Assembly: GCA_913775175.1 (NCBI GenBank)
Contig: CAJYKU010000018.1
Span: forward strand, 1 to 64,000
Length of the DNA: 64,000 bases
From: an uncultured Pantoea sp.
GTDB lineage: Bacteria > Pseudomonadota > Gammaproteobacteria > Enterobacterales > Enterobacteriaceae
Reading direction: 5' to 3'
The number at the start of each line of letters is the position of its first letter. Within the stretch, counting starts at the first letter, position 1. Below the pieces are notes generated by a model that was given only the letters and a program-made list of their open reading frames with translations, did no database searches and was not told the DNA's origin. This document shows, in pieces, positions 10,798 through 21,354 of the stretch. The translations under genes and the position numbers were made by a program.

Positions 10798-11672
10798 TGT
10801 CCATTCTGATCGACAAGAACACCAAAGTTATTTGCCAGGGTTTCACCGGTGGCCAGGGAACGTTTCACTCTGAGCAGGCACTGGCCTATGGTACGCAGCT
10901 GGTTGGCGGCGTAACGCCAGGCAAAGGCGGCACCACGCATCTGGGCCTGCCGGTGTTCAACACCGTACGTGAAGCAGTGGAAGCCACCGGCGCCACAGCC
11001 ACCGTGATCTATGTTCCGGCACCATTCTGTAAAGATGGTATCCTGGAGGCAATCGAAGCCGGGATCAAACTGATTATCACAATTACTGAAGGCATCCCGA
11101 CGCTGGATATGCTGACAGTAAAAGTGAAGCTGGATGAAGCTGGCGTACGTATGATCGGCCCTAACTGCCCGGGTGTTATCACCCCAGGCGAGTGCAAAAT
11201 CGGTATCATGCCAGGCCATATCCATCAGCCAGGCCGCGTAGGTATCGTGTCTCGTTCAGGCACCCTGACCTATGAAGCGGTTAAGCAGACCACCGATATC
11301 GGTTACGGTCAGTCTACCTGTGTGGGTATTGGCGGCGACCCGATTCCCGGATCTAACTTTATCGATATTCTGCAGATGTTCCAGGATGATCCGCAGACTG
11401 AAGCGATTGTGATGATCGGCGAAATCGGCGGCAGTGCCGAAGAAGAAGCGGCAGCCTATATCAAAGAGCATGTGACTAAACCTGTGGTTGGCTACATCGC
11501 TGGTGTAACCGCGCCTAAAGGCAAGCGTATGGGCCACGCTGGTGCCATTATTGCCGGTGGCAAAGGCACCGCTGATGAGAAATTTGCCGCACTGGAAGCT
11601 GCTGGTGTAAAAACCGTGCGCAGCCTGGCAGATATTGGTGATGCAGTAAAAGCCGTTCTGCCTGCTAAGTAA
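10797..11672 (+). CDS. sucD: Succinyl-CoA synthetase alpha subunit
   Basis: Partner of SucC. It binds CoA through its N-terminal Rossmann domain and carries the active-site histidine that is transiently phosphorylated. The 291 residues are close to the E. coli 289. [16 protein letters not shown] and [12 protein letters not shown] belong to the CoA-binding half, and the phosphohistidine is in [12 protein letters not shown]. It is the last gene of the sdh-suc operon; a strong terminator lies about 25 nt after its stop codon. Confidence 0.99.
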   Translation: MSILIDKNTKVICQGFTGGQGTFHSEQALAYGTQLVGGVTPGKGGTTHLGLPVFNTVREAVEATGATATVIYVPAPFCKDGILEAIEAGIKLIITITEGIPTLDMLTVKVKLDEAGVRMIGPNCPGVITPGECKIGIMPGHIHQPGRVGIVSRSGTLTYEAVKQTTDIGYGQSTCVGIGGDPIPGSNFIDILQMFQDDPQTEAIVMIGEIGGSAEEEAAAYIKEHVTKPVVGYIAGVTAPKGKRMGHAGAIIAGGKGTADEKFAALEAAGVKTVRSLADIGDAVKAVLPAK

Positions 11673-11694
11673 TCGCGACCACTGAACATCTGAA

Positions 11695-11727
11695 AAGCCA
11701 CCTGCATGCGGGTGGCTTTTTTTATGG
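11695..11727 (+). terminator. sdh-suc operon terminator (possible SdhX-type 3'UTR RNA)
   Basis: AGCCACC(T)GC / GC(G)GGTGGCT stem around an AT loop, followed by seven T. The 50-nt segment from the sucD stop to the T-run is where E. coli produces the small RNA SdhX (RybD) by processing of the operon's 3' end. Whether the same RNA is made here is inference from position only. Confidence 0.8.
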
Positions 11728-12227
11728 CAAAAACAGTTTGGCCAGCCAGAAAAGCGATATTCATATTCTGCACTGACGCATCGGGAGACGTTAATTAATT
11801 AAGATAAAGGTAACCGCATGCTTAATAAATTCTGGCTAATTTTGACACCTTTTTAACAATCATTCTGACAATACACATCTGAAAATTTCATATCTTAATT
11901 CAGATCAAATAATGGCGTGTTATACCCAACTTTACTGCTGGCTAAAAACAACCCACTCGGTATAAATTGCGCTGCATCATTCGATCTTTTCCAACGCATT
12001 TCAGGTGGTTGAGTCTGGCGATGCAGATTCCCACCGCTGCCTGAATATACGCAGAATCGATTGAAGCGATCTTTTTCAGAAGATTTCATCATCGTTACTC
12101 GCCTGTTTAGGCGGCAGATTTCGCTGTCTGTTAGTAACAAAATTAAAGTTAAAAATCGGCCGTTCCTGAAGGCTGTTATTGCTCACTGCCGGGTATAACA
12201 GTGCTATGCGAGGAGCAAGGAGTCATC
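11728..12227 (+). promoter_or_regulatory. cydA upstream region with ArcA- and FNR-like sites
   Basis: This 500-bp region has no convincing gene. GTTAATTAATTAA at 11790-11802 resembles the ArcA binding consensus. TTAAT-TCAG-ATCAA at 11895-11908 differs from the FNR box TTGAT-N4-ATCAA by one base. A TTGACA hexamer lies at 11842-11847 but no good -10 is paired with it. Oxygen-responsive ArcA/FNR control of cydAB is established in E. coli. The 300-nt stretch from 11909 to the GCAAGGAG ribosome-binding site looks like untranslated leader or relic sequence. Confidence 0.55.
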
Positions 12228-13799
12228 ATGTTAGATATTGTCGAGCTGTCGCGTCTACAGTTTGCCCTGACGGCGATGTATCACTTCCTGTTCGTACCAT
12301 TAACGCTGGGTATGGCGTTTCTGCTGGCGATCATGGAAACCGTCTATGTGCTGTCGGGAAAACAGATTTATAAAGATATGACCAAATTCTGGGGCAAGTT
12401 GTTTGGTATCAACTTTGCCCTTGGCGTCGCAACCGGACTCACTATGGAGTTCCAGTTTGGCACTAACTGGTCATATTACTCACATTACGTCGGAGATATT
12501 TTTGGTGCGCCGCTGGCCATCGAAGGATTAATGGCGTTCTTTCTGGAATCCACGTTTGTCGGCCTGTTTTTCTTTGGCTGGGATCGGTTAGGGAAAGTCC
12601 AGCACCTGGCTGTAACCTGGCTGGTAGCGCTGGGATCAAATATGTCAGCGCTATGGATTCTGGTTGCTAACGGCTGGATGCAAAACCCTATCGCCTCTGA
12701 GTTTAATTTTGAAACCATGCGTATGGAGATGCTGAGCTTTTCAGAGCTGATCTTCAACCCGGTAGCGCAGGTCAAATTTGTGCATACCGTGGCCGCAGGC
12801 TACACCACTGGCGCTATGTTTATCCTGGGTATCAGCGCATGGTATCTGTTAAAAGGGCGCGATGTGGCATTTGCCAAACGCTCATTTGCGATTGCCGCCA
12901 GCTTTGGCATGGCAGCAGTGCTTTCAGTGATTGTACTGGGCGATGAGTCAGGCTATGAGATGGGCGATGTCCAGAAAACCAAACTGGCAGCCATTGAGGC
13001 AGAGTGGGAGACACAGCCGGCACCAGCGGCCTTTACTCTGTTTGGGCTGCCGGATCAGGACGCGCAGAAAAACAGCTATGCCGTGCAAATCCCCTACCTG
13101 CTCGGATTAATCGCCACGCGTTCAGCAGATACGCCGGTAACCGGGCTGAAAGAGCTACAGGCACAGCATGAAGTCCGTATCCGTAACGGCATCAAAGCTT
13201 ATGGACTGCTTAATGAGCTACGCAGCGGCAGTCAGGATCCAGCGGTGCGTACTGCGTTTGAAGCCAGCAAGCAGGATCTGGGTTATGGTCTGCTACTAAA
13301 ACGCTATACCTCAGCAGTGACTGATGCCAGTGAAGCACAGATTCAGCAGGCGGCAAAAGATTCAATTCCACGTGTCGCGCCACTCTATTTCTCCTTCCGC
13401 ATTATGGTGCTGTGCGGCGCACTGCTGCTGGCAATAATCACCCTGGCGTTCTGGAGTGTGATCCGTAATCGCATTGGCGAGAAACGCTGGCTACTAAAAG
13501 CCGCTCTGTATGGCATTCCGTTGCCCTGGATTGCCGCTGAAGCGGGCTGGTTTGTCGCAGAATATGGCCGTCAGCCATGGGCGATTGGTGAGGTACTGCC
13601 AACGGCAGTGGCAAACTCATCCCTGACAATAGGCGATGTGTTGTTCTCTATGGTGCTGATCTGCGGTCTCTATACGCTGTTCCTGGTAGCAGAGATGTAT
13701 TTGATGTTCAGATTTGCCCGTCTGGGGCCGAGCAGCCTGAAAACAGGCCGCTATCACCATGAGTCGGTGAAGCGTGACGTGCAGCCGGTACGCGGATAA
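12228..13799 (+). CDS. cydA: Cytochrome bd-I ubiquinol oxidase subunit I
   Basis: Quinol-oxidising subunit of the high-affinity cytochrome bd oxidase in the inner membrane; it carries hemes b558, b595 and d. It has 523 residues (E. coli 522). The start is ATG 12228, not the in-frame upstream codon at 12201, because it gives the family N-terminus [20 protein letters not shown] and has GCAAGGAG just upstream. His19 (a heme axial ligand) is visible. The Q-loop region with [25 protein letters not shown] and the conserved [13 protein letters not shown] are present. It is followed 12 nt later by cydB. Confidence 0.99.
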   Translation: MLDIVELSRLQFALTAMYHFLFVPLTLGMAFLLAIMETVYVLSGKQIYKDMTKFWGKLFGINFALGVATGLTMEFQFGTNWSYYSHYVGDIFGAPLAIEGLMAFFLESTFVGLFFFGWDRLGKVQHLAVTWLVALGSNMSALWILVANGWMQNPIASEFNFETMRMEMLSFSELIFNPVAQVKFVHTVAAGYTTGAMFILGISAWYLLKGRDVAFAKRSFAIAASFGMAAVLSVIVLGDESGYEMGDVQKTKLAAIEAEWETQPAPAAFTLFGLPDQDAQKNSYAVQIPYLLGLIATRSADTPVTGLKELQAQHEVRIRNGIKAYGLLNELRSGSQDPAVRTAFEASKQDLGYGLLLKRYTSAVTDASEAQIQQAAKDSIPRVAPLYFSFRIMVLCGALLLAIITLAFWSVIRNRIGEKRWLLKAALYGIPLPWIAAEAGWFVAEYGRQPWAIGEVLPTAVANSSLTIGDVLFSMVLICGLYTLFLVAEMYLMFRFARLGPSSLKTGRYHHESVKRDVQPVRG

Positions 13800-13811
13800 A
13801 GGAGAACAACG

Positions 13812-14951
13812 ATGTTTGACTATGAAGTGTTGCGTTTTGTCTGGTGGCTGCTGATTGGCGTGCTGCTGATAGGCTTTGCCGTGGCTGACGGCTTTGATAT
13901 GGGCGTTGGGATGCTGACGCCGGTAATAGGACGTAGTGATACCGAGCGGCGCATTATGATCAATAGCATCGCTCCACACTGGGATGGGAATCAGGTCTGG
14001 CTGATCACCGCAGGCGGCGCACTTTTTGCCGCCTGGCCGATGGTTTACGCCGCTGCCTTCTCCGGATTCTATGTCGCTATGATTCTGGTACTGGCATCAC
14101 TGTTTTTCCGCCCGGTTGGCTTTGACTACCGTTCAAAAATTGAAGATACGCGCTGGCGTAGCCTGTGGGACTGGGGCATCTTTGCCGGAAGTTTTGTACC
14201 ACCACTGGTGATTGGCGTGGCGTTTGGCAACCTGTTTCAGGGGGTGCCTTTCCACGCCGATGAATATCTGCGCCTGTTCTACACTGGCAACTTTTTCCAG
14301 CTACTTAATCCGTTTGCGCTGCTGGCTGGCGTGATCAGCGTGGCGATGATCCTGACTCAGGGCGCAACCTATCTGCAAATGCGTACGATGGGTGAGCTGC
14401 ATCTGCGCGCCCGTATAGCCGCGCAGGCAGGCGCACTGGTGATGCTGGTGGCCTTTTTGCTGGCGGGGATCTGGATTAAATATGGTATTGATGGCTATGT
14501 TGTAAAAAGCGTACTCGATCATCACGCTGTTTCAAACCCGCTGGGTAAAGAGGTCGTGCGTGAGGCGGGTGCCTGGCTGCATAATTTTGAGCAAATGCCG
14601 CTGCTCTGGGCTTTTCCGGTGCTGGGTGTATTGCTGCCGTTGCTGACTCTGTTCTGTTCACGACGTGAGCAGGGCGCATGGGCATTTATCTTCTCGTCAC
14701 TGACGCTGGCCTGCGTCATCATGACCGCAGGTATTGCCCTGTTTCCGTTCATTATGCCTTCCAGCACGGTGCCAGGCAGTAGTCTGACTATGTGGGATGC
14801 GACTTCCAGCCTGCTGACGCTGAAAATCATGACCATTGCCGCGCTGATCTTTGTGCCCATCATTCTGGCCTACACCACCTGGTGCTACTACAAAATGTTC
14901 GGGCGTATTTCGAAAGAGCATATTGAGCGCAACACCCACTCTCTTTACTGA
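13812..14951 (+). CDS. cydB: Cytochrome bd-I ubiquinol oxidase subunit II
   Basis: Structural membrane subunit of cytochrome bd-I that stabilises the heme-bearing CydA. It has 379 residues, as in E. coli, with eight or more predicted hydrophobic helices. The conserved FAVADGFDMGVGML at residues 20-35 and the NGNQVW-like segment HWDGNQVWLITAGGALFAAWP are present. AAAGGAGAACAACG precedes the ATG. cydX follows 15 nt downstream. Confidence 0.99.
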   Translation: MFDYEVLRFVWWLLIGVLLIGFAVADGFDMGVGMLTPVIGRSDTERRIMINSIAPHWDGNQVWLITAGGALFAAWPMVYAAAFSGFYVAMILVLASLFFRPVGFDYRSKIEDTRWRSLWDWGIFAGSFVPPLVIGVAFGNLFQGVPFHADEYLRLFYTGNFFQLLNPFALLAGVISVAMILTQGATYLQMRTMGELHLRARIAAQAGALVMLVAFLLAGIWIKYGIDGYVVKSVLDHHAVSNPLGKEVVREAGAWLHNFEQMPLLWAFPVLGVLLPLLTLFCSRREQGAWAFIFSSLTLACVIMTAGIALFPFIMPSSTVPGSSLTMWDATSSLLTLKIMTIAALIFVPIILAYTTWCYYKMFGRISKEHIERNTHSLY

Positions 14952-14966
14952 TACAGGAGCTTTAGC

Positions 14967-15080
14967 ATGTGGTATTTTGCCTGGATCCTCGGCACCCTGC
15001 TGGCCTGCGCATTTGGGGTGATCACCGCTCTGGCGCTGGAACATATCGAAGAGCAGCGCGCAGCGGATAAGCATCATTAA
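14967..15080 (+). CDS. cydX: Cytochrome bd-I small subunit CydX
   Basis: A 37-residue single-pass membrane peptide required for stable, active cytochrome bd oxidase. The translation begins MWYFAWILGTLLACAFG and continues through VITALALEH to a charged tail ending in two histidines. The first 26 residues are almost identical to E. coli CydX (YbgT); the tail is diverged, as usual. ACAGGAG lies 6 nt before the ATG. In E. coli ybgE follows; here the next 239 bp are too short for it and hold only a terminator and a promoter. Confidence 0.97.
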   Translation: MWYFAWILGTLLACAFGVITALALEHIEEQRAADKHH

Positions 15081-15104
15081 ACCAGCATTAACAGCTTTAT
15101 CAAA

Positions 15105-15133
15105 CAGGGGCCCAACAGGGCCCCTGTCTGTTT
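15105..15133 (+). terminator. Terminator after cydABX
   Basis: A perfect 9-bp stem CAGGGGCCC/GGGCCCCTG with an AACA loop (15105-15126) is followed by a T-rich but interrupted tail. It lies 25 nt after the cydX stop and just before the tol operon promoter, so it insulates the two operons. Confidence 0.75.
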
Positions 15134-15155
15134 CTGCCACTCACCTCTCTTTCTG

Positions 15156-15161
15156 TATAAT
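15156..15161 (+). promoter_or_regulatory. Probable -10 element of the ybgC-tol operon
   Basis: A consensus TATAAT lies 159 bp before ybgC. The matching -35 region (around 15132-15138) is poor. No gene lies in 15162-15319. Confidence 0.5.
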
Positions 15162-15319
15162 GACGTGAATCTGTGTCAGTACGAGGTCAGCAGATCTTCA
15201 ATATCCCTTTCCATTTGTTAACGTAAGATAATTATTTTCTTCTGGCTCTGGCGGACCATTCCCAAGCGGATCGCTCTTGCGTATAGTAGCAACGTTTTAA
15301 AATGAGACCGGGATGTAGA

Positions 15320-16407
<1,088 letters not shown>

Positions 16408-16420
16408 GTCGAGGTTTTTG

Positions 16421-16849
16421 ATGGCCAGAACCCGTGGTCGCGGACGCCGCGATCTTAAATCGGAAATCAACATTGTTCCGCTACTGGATGTGTTACTGGT
16501 ACTGCTGCTTATTTTTATGGCAACAGCACCCATTATTACCCAGAGCGTTGAGGTCGACTTACCGGATGCTACCGACTCAAAAACTGTTGCCAGTGATGAT
16601 AATCCGCCAGTGATTGTCGAAGTCGCAGGTGTCGGTCAGTACAGTCTGGTCGTGGATCATGACCGCATGACTCAGCTGCCGCCAGAGCAGGTGGTAAGCG
16701 AGGCGCAGCGTCGTATTGAGGCCAATCCGAAAACGGTGTTTCTGATTGGCGGGGCGAAAGATGTGCCTTACGACGAAATTATCAAAGCGCTGAACCTGCT
16801 ACATCAGGCTGGCGTCAAGTCAGTCGGTCTGATGACGCAGCCGATTTAA
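16421..16849 (+). CDS. tolR: Tol-Pal system protein TolR
   Basis: Single-pass inner-membrane partner of TolQ (ExbD/MotB family). It has 142 residues, starting at ATG 16421 (MARTRGRGRRDLKSEIN); an upstream TTG at 16418 is less likely. The transmembrane helix LLDVLLVLLLIFMATAPII holds the proton-binding aspartate that follows NIVPL. The periplasmic domain ends KSVGLMTQPI, as in E. coli. Gap of 13 nt after tolQ. Confidence 0.98.
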   Translation: MARTRGRGRRDLKSEINIVPLLDVLLVLLLIFMATAPIITQSVEVDLPDATDSKTVASDDNPPVIVEVAGVGQYSLVVDHDRMTQLPPEQVVSEAQRRIEANPKTVFLIGGAKDVPYDEIIKALNLLHQAGVKSVGLMTQPI

Positions 16850-16874
16850 CGCGAACCGTTTTTGGGAACCGAGA

Positions 16875-18251
16875 GTGTCGAAGGCAACCGAACAGAACCA
16901 GAAGTTAAAACGCGCGATAATCGTTTCGGTGGTGCTGCATATCGTGCTGATTGCGCTGCTGATCTGGAGCTCGTTTAACGAGCATATTGATGCGAGTGCA
17001 AGCGGCGGCGGCGGCGGTAGCGATATCGATGCCGTTATGGTCGATCCTGGTGCTGTGGTTGAACAATATAATCGCCAGCAAAATCAGCAGAGCGATAGCC
17101 AGCGCGCGGAGCAGCAGCGACAAAAGCAGGCGCAGCAGCAGGCTGAAGAGCTACAGCAGAAACAGGCTGCAGAGCAGCAGCGTCTGAAGGCGCTGGAAAA
17201 AGAGCGACTTCAGGCACAGCAGGAGGCGAAAGAGCAGGCTGAACAGCAGAAAGCCGCCGAAGCCGCCGCGCAGCAGGCACAGGAGCAGCAAAAAGCTGCT
17301 GAGGCTGCGGCGGCACAGGCAAAAGCTGATGCTAAAGCTGAAGCTGATGCACGCGCTAAAGCCGCTGCTGAAGCGAAAGCTAAAGCTGATGCACAGGCGA
17401 AGCAGGCTGCGGCTGATGCACAACAACAGGCGCAGGAGCAGGCAAAAGCTGCTGCAGCCGCTGCGGCTAAAGAGAAAGCTGCCGAGCAGGCGAAAGCCGC
17501 TGCAGCCGCAAAAGCTAAATCTGAGGCGGAAGCAAAAGCGCAGGCAGCAGCAGCTGCAAAAGCGAAAGCGGCAGAAGAAGCAAAAGAGAAAGCTGAAGCG
17601 AAGGCTAAGGCAGATGCCAAAGCGAAAGCAGATGCTAAAGCTGAGGCAGATGCCAAAGCGAAAGCTGAAGCAGACGCTAAGGCGAAAGCAGAGGCTGAGG
17701 CCAAAGCAGAGGCTGCAGCGAAAGCTAAAGCAGACGCTAAGGCGAAAGCAGAAGCTGAGGCGAAAGCAGAGGCTGCAGCAAAAGCCAAAGCTGATGCGGC
17801 GGCTAAAGCGAAAGCTGCTGCAGATGCGAAGAAAAAAGCTGCCGCAGATGCAGCGAATGCCAGCGATGTTGACGATCTGCTGGGCGGTCTCTCTTCCGGC
17901 AAAAATGCGCCAAAAAATGGCACAGCTGCTGGCGGTGGTGCCGCAGCAGGGCAGGGCAATCAGAAGAAGGCGGGTGCATCGGGTGCAGACATAAGTAATT
18001 ATGCAGGGCAAATTCAGGCGGCGATAAAAAGTAAATTCTACGACTGGGAAAGCTATAAAGGTCGTACCTGCACATTGCGCATTAATATGATGTCTGATGG
18101 TACGCTACGGAGTGTCACAGCAGAAGGCGGCGATCCTGCGCTCTGTCAGGCTGCGGTCGCAGCTGCACGGCAGGCCCGTATTCCTAAGCCACCGAGTCAG
18201 GCTGTGTATGAAGTGTTTAAGAATGCACCGCTGGATTTTAAACCACAATAA
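16875..18251 (+). CDS. tolA: Tol-Pal system bridging protein TolA
   Basis: Spans the periplasm: an N-terminal helix (about residues 14-34) interacts with TolQR, a long alanine/lysine/glutamate-rich helical domain II reaches across, and the C-terminal domain III (about 370-458, from ISNYAGQIQAAIKSKFYDW) contacts TolB, Pal and incoming colicins or phage. The start is GTG. The 458-residue length exceeds the 421 of E. coli because domain II is longer; part of this is a 60-bp tandem duplication at 17671-17790. Domain III keeps the cysteine pair in GRTCTLRI and DPALCQAA. Confidence 0.98.
   Translation: MSKATEQNQKLKRAIIVSVVLHIVLIALLIWSSFNEHIDASASGGGGGSDIDAVMVDPGAVVEQYNRQQNQQSDSQRAEQQRQKQAQQQAEELQQKQAAEQQRLKALEKERLQAQQEAKEQAEQQKAAEAAAQQAQEQQKAAEAAAAQAKADAKAEADARAKAAAEAKAKADAQAKQAAADAQQQAQEQAKAAAAAAAKEKAAEQAKAAAAAKAKSEAEAKAQAAAAAKAKAAEEAKEKAEAKAKADAKAKADAKAEADAKAKAEADAKAKAEAEAKAEAAAKAKADAKAKAEAEAKAEAAAKAKADAAAKAKAAADAKKKAAADAANASDVDDLLGGLSSGKNAPKNGTAAGGGAAAGQGNQKKAGASGADISNYAGQIQAAIKSKFYDWESYKGRTCTLRINMMSDGTLRSVTAEGGDPALCQAAVAAARQARIPKPPSQAVYEVFKNAPLDFKPQ
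17671..17790 (+). repeat. 60-bp tandem duplication inside tolA domain II
   Basis: Two adjacent 60-bp units (17671-17730 and 17731-17790) agree at about 56 positions and both encode a 20-residue block beginning ADAKAKAEAEAKAE. The differences are mostly silent third-base changes, which points to an old duplication under selection for the helical protein. Confidence 0.85.
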
Positions 18252-18368
18252 ATGCAGTAACGTACGGCAGGTTGAACTAAGGTTAGCTTGCCGTATTCTA
18301 AATGTACTCGTGTTTTTTCAGGAACTGTGCGAATTATCGTGAACTCAGGTTCAGGTAAGGGAGATAAG

Positions 18369-19664
18369 ATGAAGCAGGCACTTCGTGTAACCTTAGGTTT
18401 TTTTGTACTGCTCTGGGCAGCGATGCTGCACGCAGAAGTACGCATTGAAATTACGCAGGGCGTTAACACTGCCCGTCCAATTGGTGTGGTGCCGTTTAAA
18501 TGGTCAGGCCCCGGTGCAGCACCTGAAGATGTGGGTGGCATTGTCGCCGCTGATGTGCGCAACAGCGGGAAGTTTAATCCGCTGGATCGTTCTCGTCTGC
18601 CACAGCAGCCGGGCAGCGCACAGGAGGTGCAGCCTGCTGCATGGAGCGCTCTGGGCATTGATGCCGTGGTCACAGGCCAGGTGTCAGCCAACGCTGATGG
18701 TAGCTATCAGGTTGCCTATCAGCTGGTGGATACCGGCGGCGCACCAGGCACCGTACTGGCGCAAAACTCCTTTAAGGTGACCAAACAGTGGTTACGCTAC
18801 GCAGCTCACACCGCCAGCGATGAAGTCTTTGAGAAGCTGACCGGGATTAAAGGTGCTTTCCGTACGCGTATCGCCTATGTGGTACAGACCAACGGCGGTC
18901 AGTTCCCTTACGAACTGCGTGTCTCTGACTACGATGGTTACAATCAGTTTGTTGTTCACCGTTCCCCGCAGCCACTGATGTCACCTGCATGGTCTCCGGA
19001 TGGCAGCAAACTGGCCTATGTAACATTTGAAAGTGGCAAATCAGCGCTGGTGATCCAGACGCTGGCGAATGGTGCTATTCGTCAGGTTGCCTCATTCCCA
19101 CGTCATAACGGTGCACCATCGTTCTCACCAGATGGTTCAAAACTGGCGTTTGCGCTGTCTAAAACTGGTAGCCTGAATCTTTATGTGATGGATATCGGCT
19201 CAGGCCAGATTCGTCAGATCACCGACGGACGCTATAACAGTACTGAACCGACCTGGTTCCCGGATAGCCAGACGCTGGCTTATACATCGGATCAGGCGGG
19301 TGCACCTCAGATTTATAAAGTTGGAATTAACGGCGGCACGCCACAGCGTATTACCTGGGAAGGTAAACAGAACCAGGATGCGGATGTGTCAACCGACGGC
19401 AAAACCATGGTGATGATTAGCAGCGCCGGTGGCGCGCAGCACGTCGCCAAGCAGGATCTGGAAACGGGAGCCGTTCAGACATTAACGGACACGTTCCTGG
19501 ATGAGACGCCAAGCCTGGCACCAAACGGCACTATGGTAATCTACAGCTCCACTCAGGGGATGGGTTCTGTACTGCAGTTGGTTTCGACCGACGGGCGTTT
19601 CAAAGCGCGCCTTCCGGCAACTGATGGACAGGTTAAATCACCTGCCTGGTCGCCGTATCTGTAA
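18369..19664 (+). CDS. tolB: Tol-Pal system periplasmic protein TolB
   Basis: Periplasmic protein that shuttles between TolA and Pal. It has 431 residues. I chose ATG 18369 because it gives the signal peptide [22 protein letters not shown] followed by the TolA-binding EVRIEITQG segment; an in-frame codon at 18288 would put 27 unrelated residues in front. An N-terminal alpha/beta domain is followed by a six-bladed propeller with repeated SPDGSKLAF-type blades. The 117-bp gap after tolA may hold an internal promoter, as known in E. coli, but I see no strong elements. Confidence 0.98.
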   Translation: MKQALRVTLGFFVLLWAAMLHAEVRIEITQGVNTARPIGVVPFKWSGPGAAPEDVGGIVAADVRNSGKFNPLDRSRLPQQPGSAQEVQPAAWSALGIDAVVTGQVSANADGSYQVAYQLVDTGGAPGTVLAQNSFKVTKQWLRYAAHTASDEVFEKLTGIKGAFRTRIAYVVQTNGGQFPYELRVSDYDGYNQFVVHRSPQPLMSPAWSPDGSKLAYVTFESGKSALVIQTLANGAIRQVASFPRHNGAPSFSPDGSKLAFALSKTGSLNLYVMDIGSGQIRQITDGRYNSTEPTWFPDSQTLAYTSDQAGAPQIYKVGINGGTPQRITWEGKQNQDADVSTDGKTMVMISSAGGAQHVAKQDLETGAVQTLTDTFLDETPSLAPNGTMVIYSSTQGMGSVLQLVSTDGRFKARLPATDGQVKSPAWSPYL

Positions 19665-19731
19665 TGCATCACTCCCTTGCCTGCAGGGCGGGGGAGCTAA
19701 TGTATAGCAAACAAAATAATAGGATAAAGAA

Positions 19732-20259
19732 ATGCAACTGAACAAAATGCTGAAGGGTTTGATGCTGGCTCTGCCAGTGATTGCAGTCGCTGCGTGTAGC
19801 TCACACAAAAATAACAACAACGATCAGTCCGGTATGGGTACTGATGGTGCGTATGGTGCGGGCTCTGGCGCTGGCATGAACGGCGGCAACATGTCTTCTG
19901 ACGAGCAGGCACGTCTGCAGATGCAGCAGCTGCAGCAGAACAACATCGTTTACTTCGGTCTGGACAAGTATGACGTGCAGTCTGACTATGCTCAGATGCT
20001 GGATCAGCACGCTGCTTTCCTGCGTAGCAACCCATCTTACAAAGTGACTATTGAAGGTCACGCGGATGAGCGCGGCACGCCAGAGTACAACATCGCCCTT
20101 GGCGAACGTCGTGCATCTGCAGTAAAAATGTATCTGCAGGGCAAAGGCGTCTCTGCTGATCAGATGTCTATCGTATCTTACGGTAAAGAGAAACCAGCTG
20201 TACTGGGTCATGACGAATCAGCTTATGCTAAAAACCGTCGTGCCGTACTGGTCTACTAA
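19732..20259 (+). CDS. pal: Peptidoglycan-associated lipoprotein
   Basis: Outer-membrane lipoprotein that anchors the outer membrane to peptidoglycan. It has 175 residues. A signal peptide ends in the lipobox VAACSS with the lipidated Cys22, followed by an Asn/Gly/Met-rich linker and the OmpA-C-like domain at about 65-175. The diaminopimelate-binding segment [23 protein letters not shown] is intact. AGGATAAAGAA lies before the ATG. Confidence 0.99.
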   Translation: MQLNKMLKGLMLALPVIAVAACSSHKNNNNDQSGMGTDGAYGAGSGAGMNGGNMSSDEQARLQMQQLQQNNIVYFGLDKYDVQSDYAQMLDQHAAFLRSNPSYKVTIEGHADERGTPEYNIALGERRASAVKMYLQGKGVSADQMSIVSYGKEKPAVLGHDESAYAKNRRAVLVY

Positions 20260-20268
20260 GAGAATCAC

Positions 20269-21066
20269 ATGATTAGTAACTTCAGACTATCTTTTGTGGG
20301 TCTGTCGTTACTGGTTGGCGTAGCGGCCCCCTGGGCCGCTAATGCCCAGGCGTCAATCAGTAGCGTTGGCTCAGGCTCGGTTGAAGACCGTGTCACCACT
20401 CTTGAACGTATCTCCAATGCCCAGGCTCAGCTTCTGCAGCAGTTGCAGCAGCAGATGAGCGATAATCAGAGCGATATTGATGCGCTACGCGGGCAGATCC
20501 AGCAAAACAGCTATCAGCTTGATCAGGCGGTTGAGCGTCAGAAGCAGCTCTATCAGCAGCTTGATACACTAAGCAGTGCTCAGTCAGGTGCGCAGACCAG
20601 CGGTAATGCTGAAGCTGCCACTCCGGGAGCTGCGGCGGGAAACGCTGATGCGGGAAGTAGCACGAATGCCGCTGCTGCACCTGCGCAAACCGGAGATGCA
20701 AATACCGATTACAATGCTGCAGTCGCGCTGATTCTGGAGAAGAAGCAGTTTGACCAGGCTATCTCCGCTTTACAGGCGTGGGTGAAAAAGTATCCGGACT
20801 CAACTTATCAGCCAAATGCAAATTACTGGCTGGGGCAGCTGAATTACAACAAAGGCAAAAAGGACGATGCGGCCTACTATTTTGCCACTGTAGTGAAGAA
20901 TTACCCGAAATCGCCTAAGGCGGCAGAAGCGCTGTTTAAGGTGGGCGTAATCATGCAGGATAAAAAAGATACGGCGAAAGCCAAAGCAGTTTATCAGCAG
21001 GTGATTAAACAGTTCCCGGGTAGTGAATCTGCTAAACAGGCAGAAAAACGGCTTGCCGGGCTCTGA
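20269..21066 (+). CDS. cpoB: Cell division coordinator CpoB
   Basis: Periplasmic TolA- and PBP1B-associated protein (formerly YbgF) that coordinates peptidoglycan synthesis with outer-membrane constriction. It has 265 residues: a signal peptide ending at about ANA-QAS (residue 27), a trimerising coiled coil rich in Gln (LLQQLQQQMSDNQ), a low-complexity Ala/Gly/Thr linker at about 103-143, and C-terminal TPR repeats (TDYNAAVALILEKKQFDQA; YQPNANYWLGQLNYNKG; SPKAAEALFKVGVIM). Last protein-coding gene of the tol-pal operon. Confidence 0.97.
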   Translation: MISNFRLSFVGLSLLVGVAAPWAANAQASISSVGSGSVEDRVTTLERISNAQAQLLQQLQQQMSDNQSDIDALRGQIQQNSYQLDQAVERQKQLYQQLDTLSSAQSGAQTSGNAEAATPGAAAGNADAGSSTNAAAAPAQTGDANTDYNAAVALILEKKQFDQAISALQAWVKKYPDSTYQPNANYWLGQLNYNKGKKDDAAYYFATVVKNYPKSPKAAEALFKVGVIMQDKKDTAKAKAVYQQVIKQFPGSESAKQAEKRLAGL

Positions 21067-21153
21067 TTGCTATGAAAAAGGCCGGAATTCGCATGATTTC
21101 TGGTCTTAACGCCTGAAAGGTAAGCAGTTGAATAACTGGTGTGAAAATAAGGG

Positions 21154-21181
21154 TTGCGCCCATCCGCTAAATCAGTAATAT
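21154..21181 (+). promoter_or_regulatory. Probable promoter of the tRNA-Lys cluster
   Basis: TTGCGC (21154-21159) and TAATAT (21176-21181) are 16 bp apart, followed by a GC-rich discriminator (GCCGCCG). GC-rich discriminators are typical of growth-rate and stringently controlled stable-RNA promoters. GCCGCCG at 21184-21190 can also pair with CGGCGGC at 21217-21223 in the leader. Confidence 0.55.
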
Positions 21182-21232
21182 ATGCCGCCGTTGCCGGGAC
21201 ATATGTAAATACGTATCGGCGGCGCTGAAGAT

Positions 21233-21308
21233 GGGTCGTTAGCTCAGTTGGTAGAGCAGTTGACTTTTAATCAATTGGTCGCAGGTTCGAATCCTGCACG
21301 ACCCACCA
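21233..21308 (+). tRNA. tRNA-Lys (UUU), copy 1
   Basis: A 76-nt cloverleaf with encoded CCA. The acceptor arms GGGTCGT/ACGACCC, the D-loop AGCTCAGTTGGTAGAGC, the anticodon TTT in GACTTTTAATC and the T-loop GGTTCGAATCC are all present. It follows the tol-pal operon, matching E. coli lysT and neighbours. Confidence 0.99.
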
Positions 21309-21354
21309 TCTCAACTAGTTTGGGTATCTCTTCAGTTTGCTTCACAACCTTGAT

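Noticed and set aside
11895-12140. 81-codon minus-strand frame upstream of cydA
   Set aside because: Lies inside the cydA control region across the FNR-like site; no recognisable domain and no supporting context.
17210-17959. Long minus-strand frame rich in Ala, Ser and Phe opposite tolA
   Set aside because: It is the antisense image of the lysine/alanine repeats of TolA domain II; the bias in one strand keeps the other strand open. No ribosome-binding site or domain.
17151-18011. 286-codon minus-strand frame rich in Cys, Phe and Ser opposite tolA
   Set aside because: Another shadow of the tolA repeats with extreme composition; not a protein gene.
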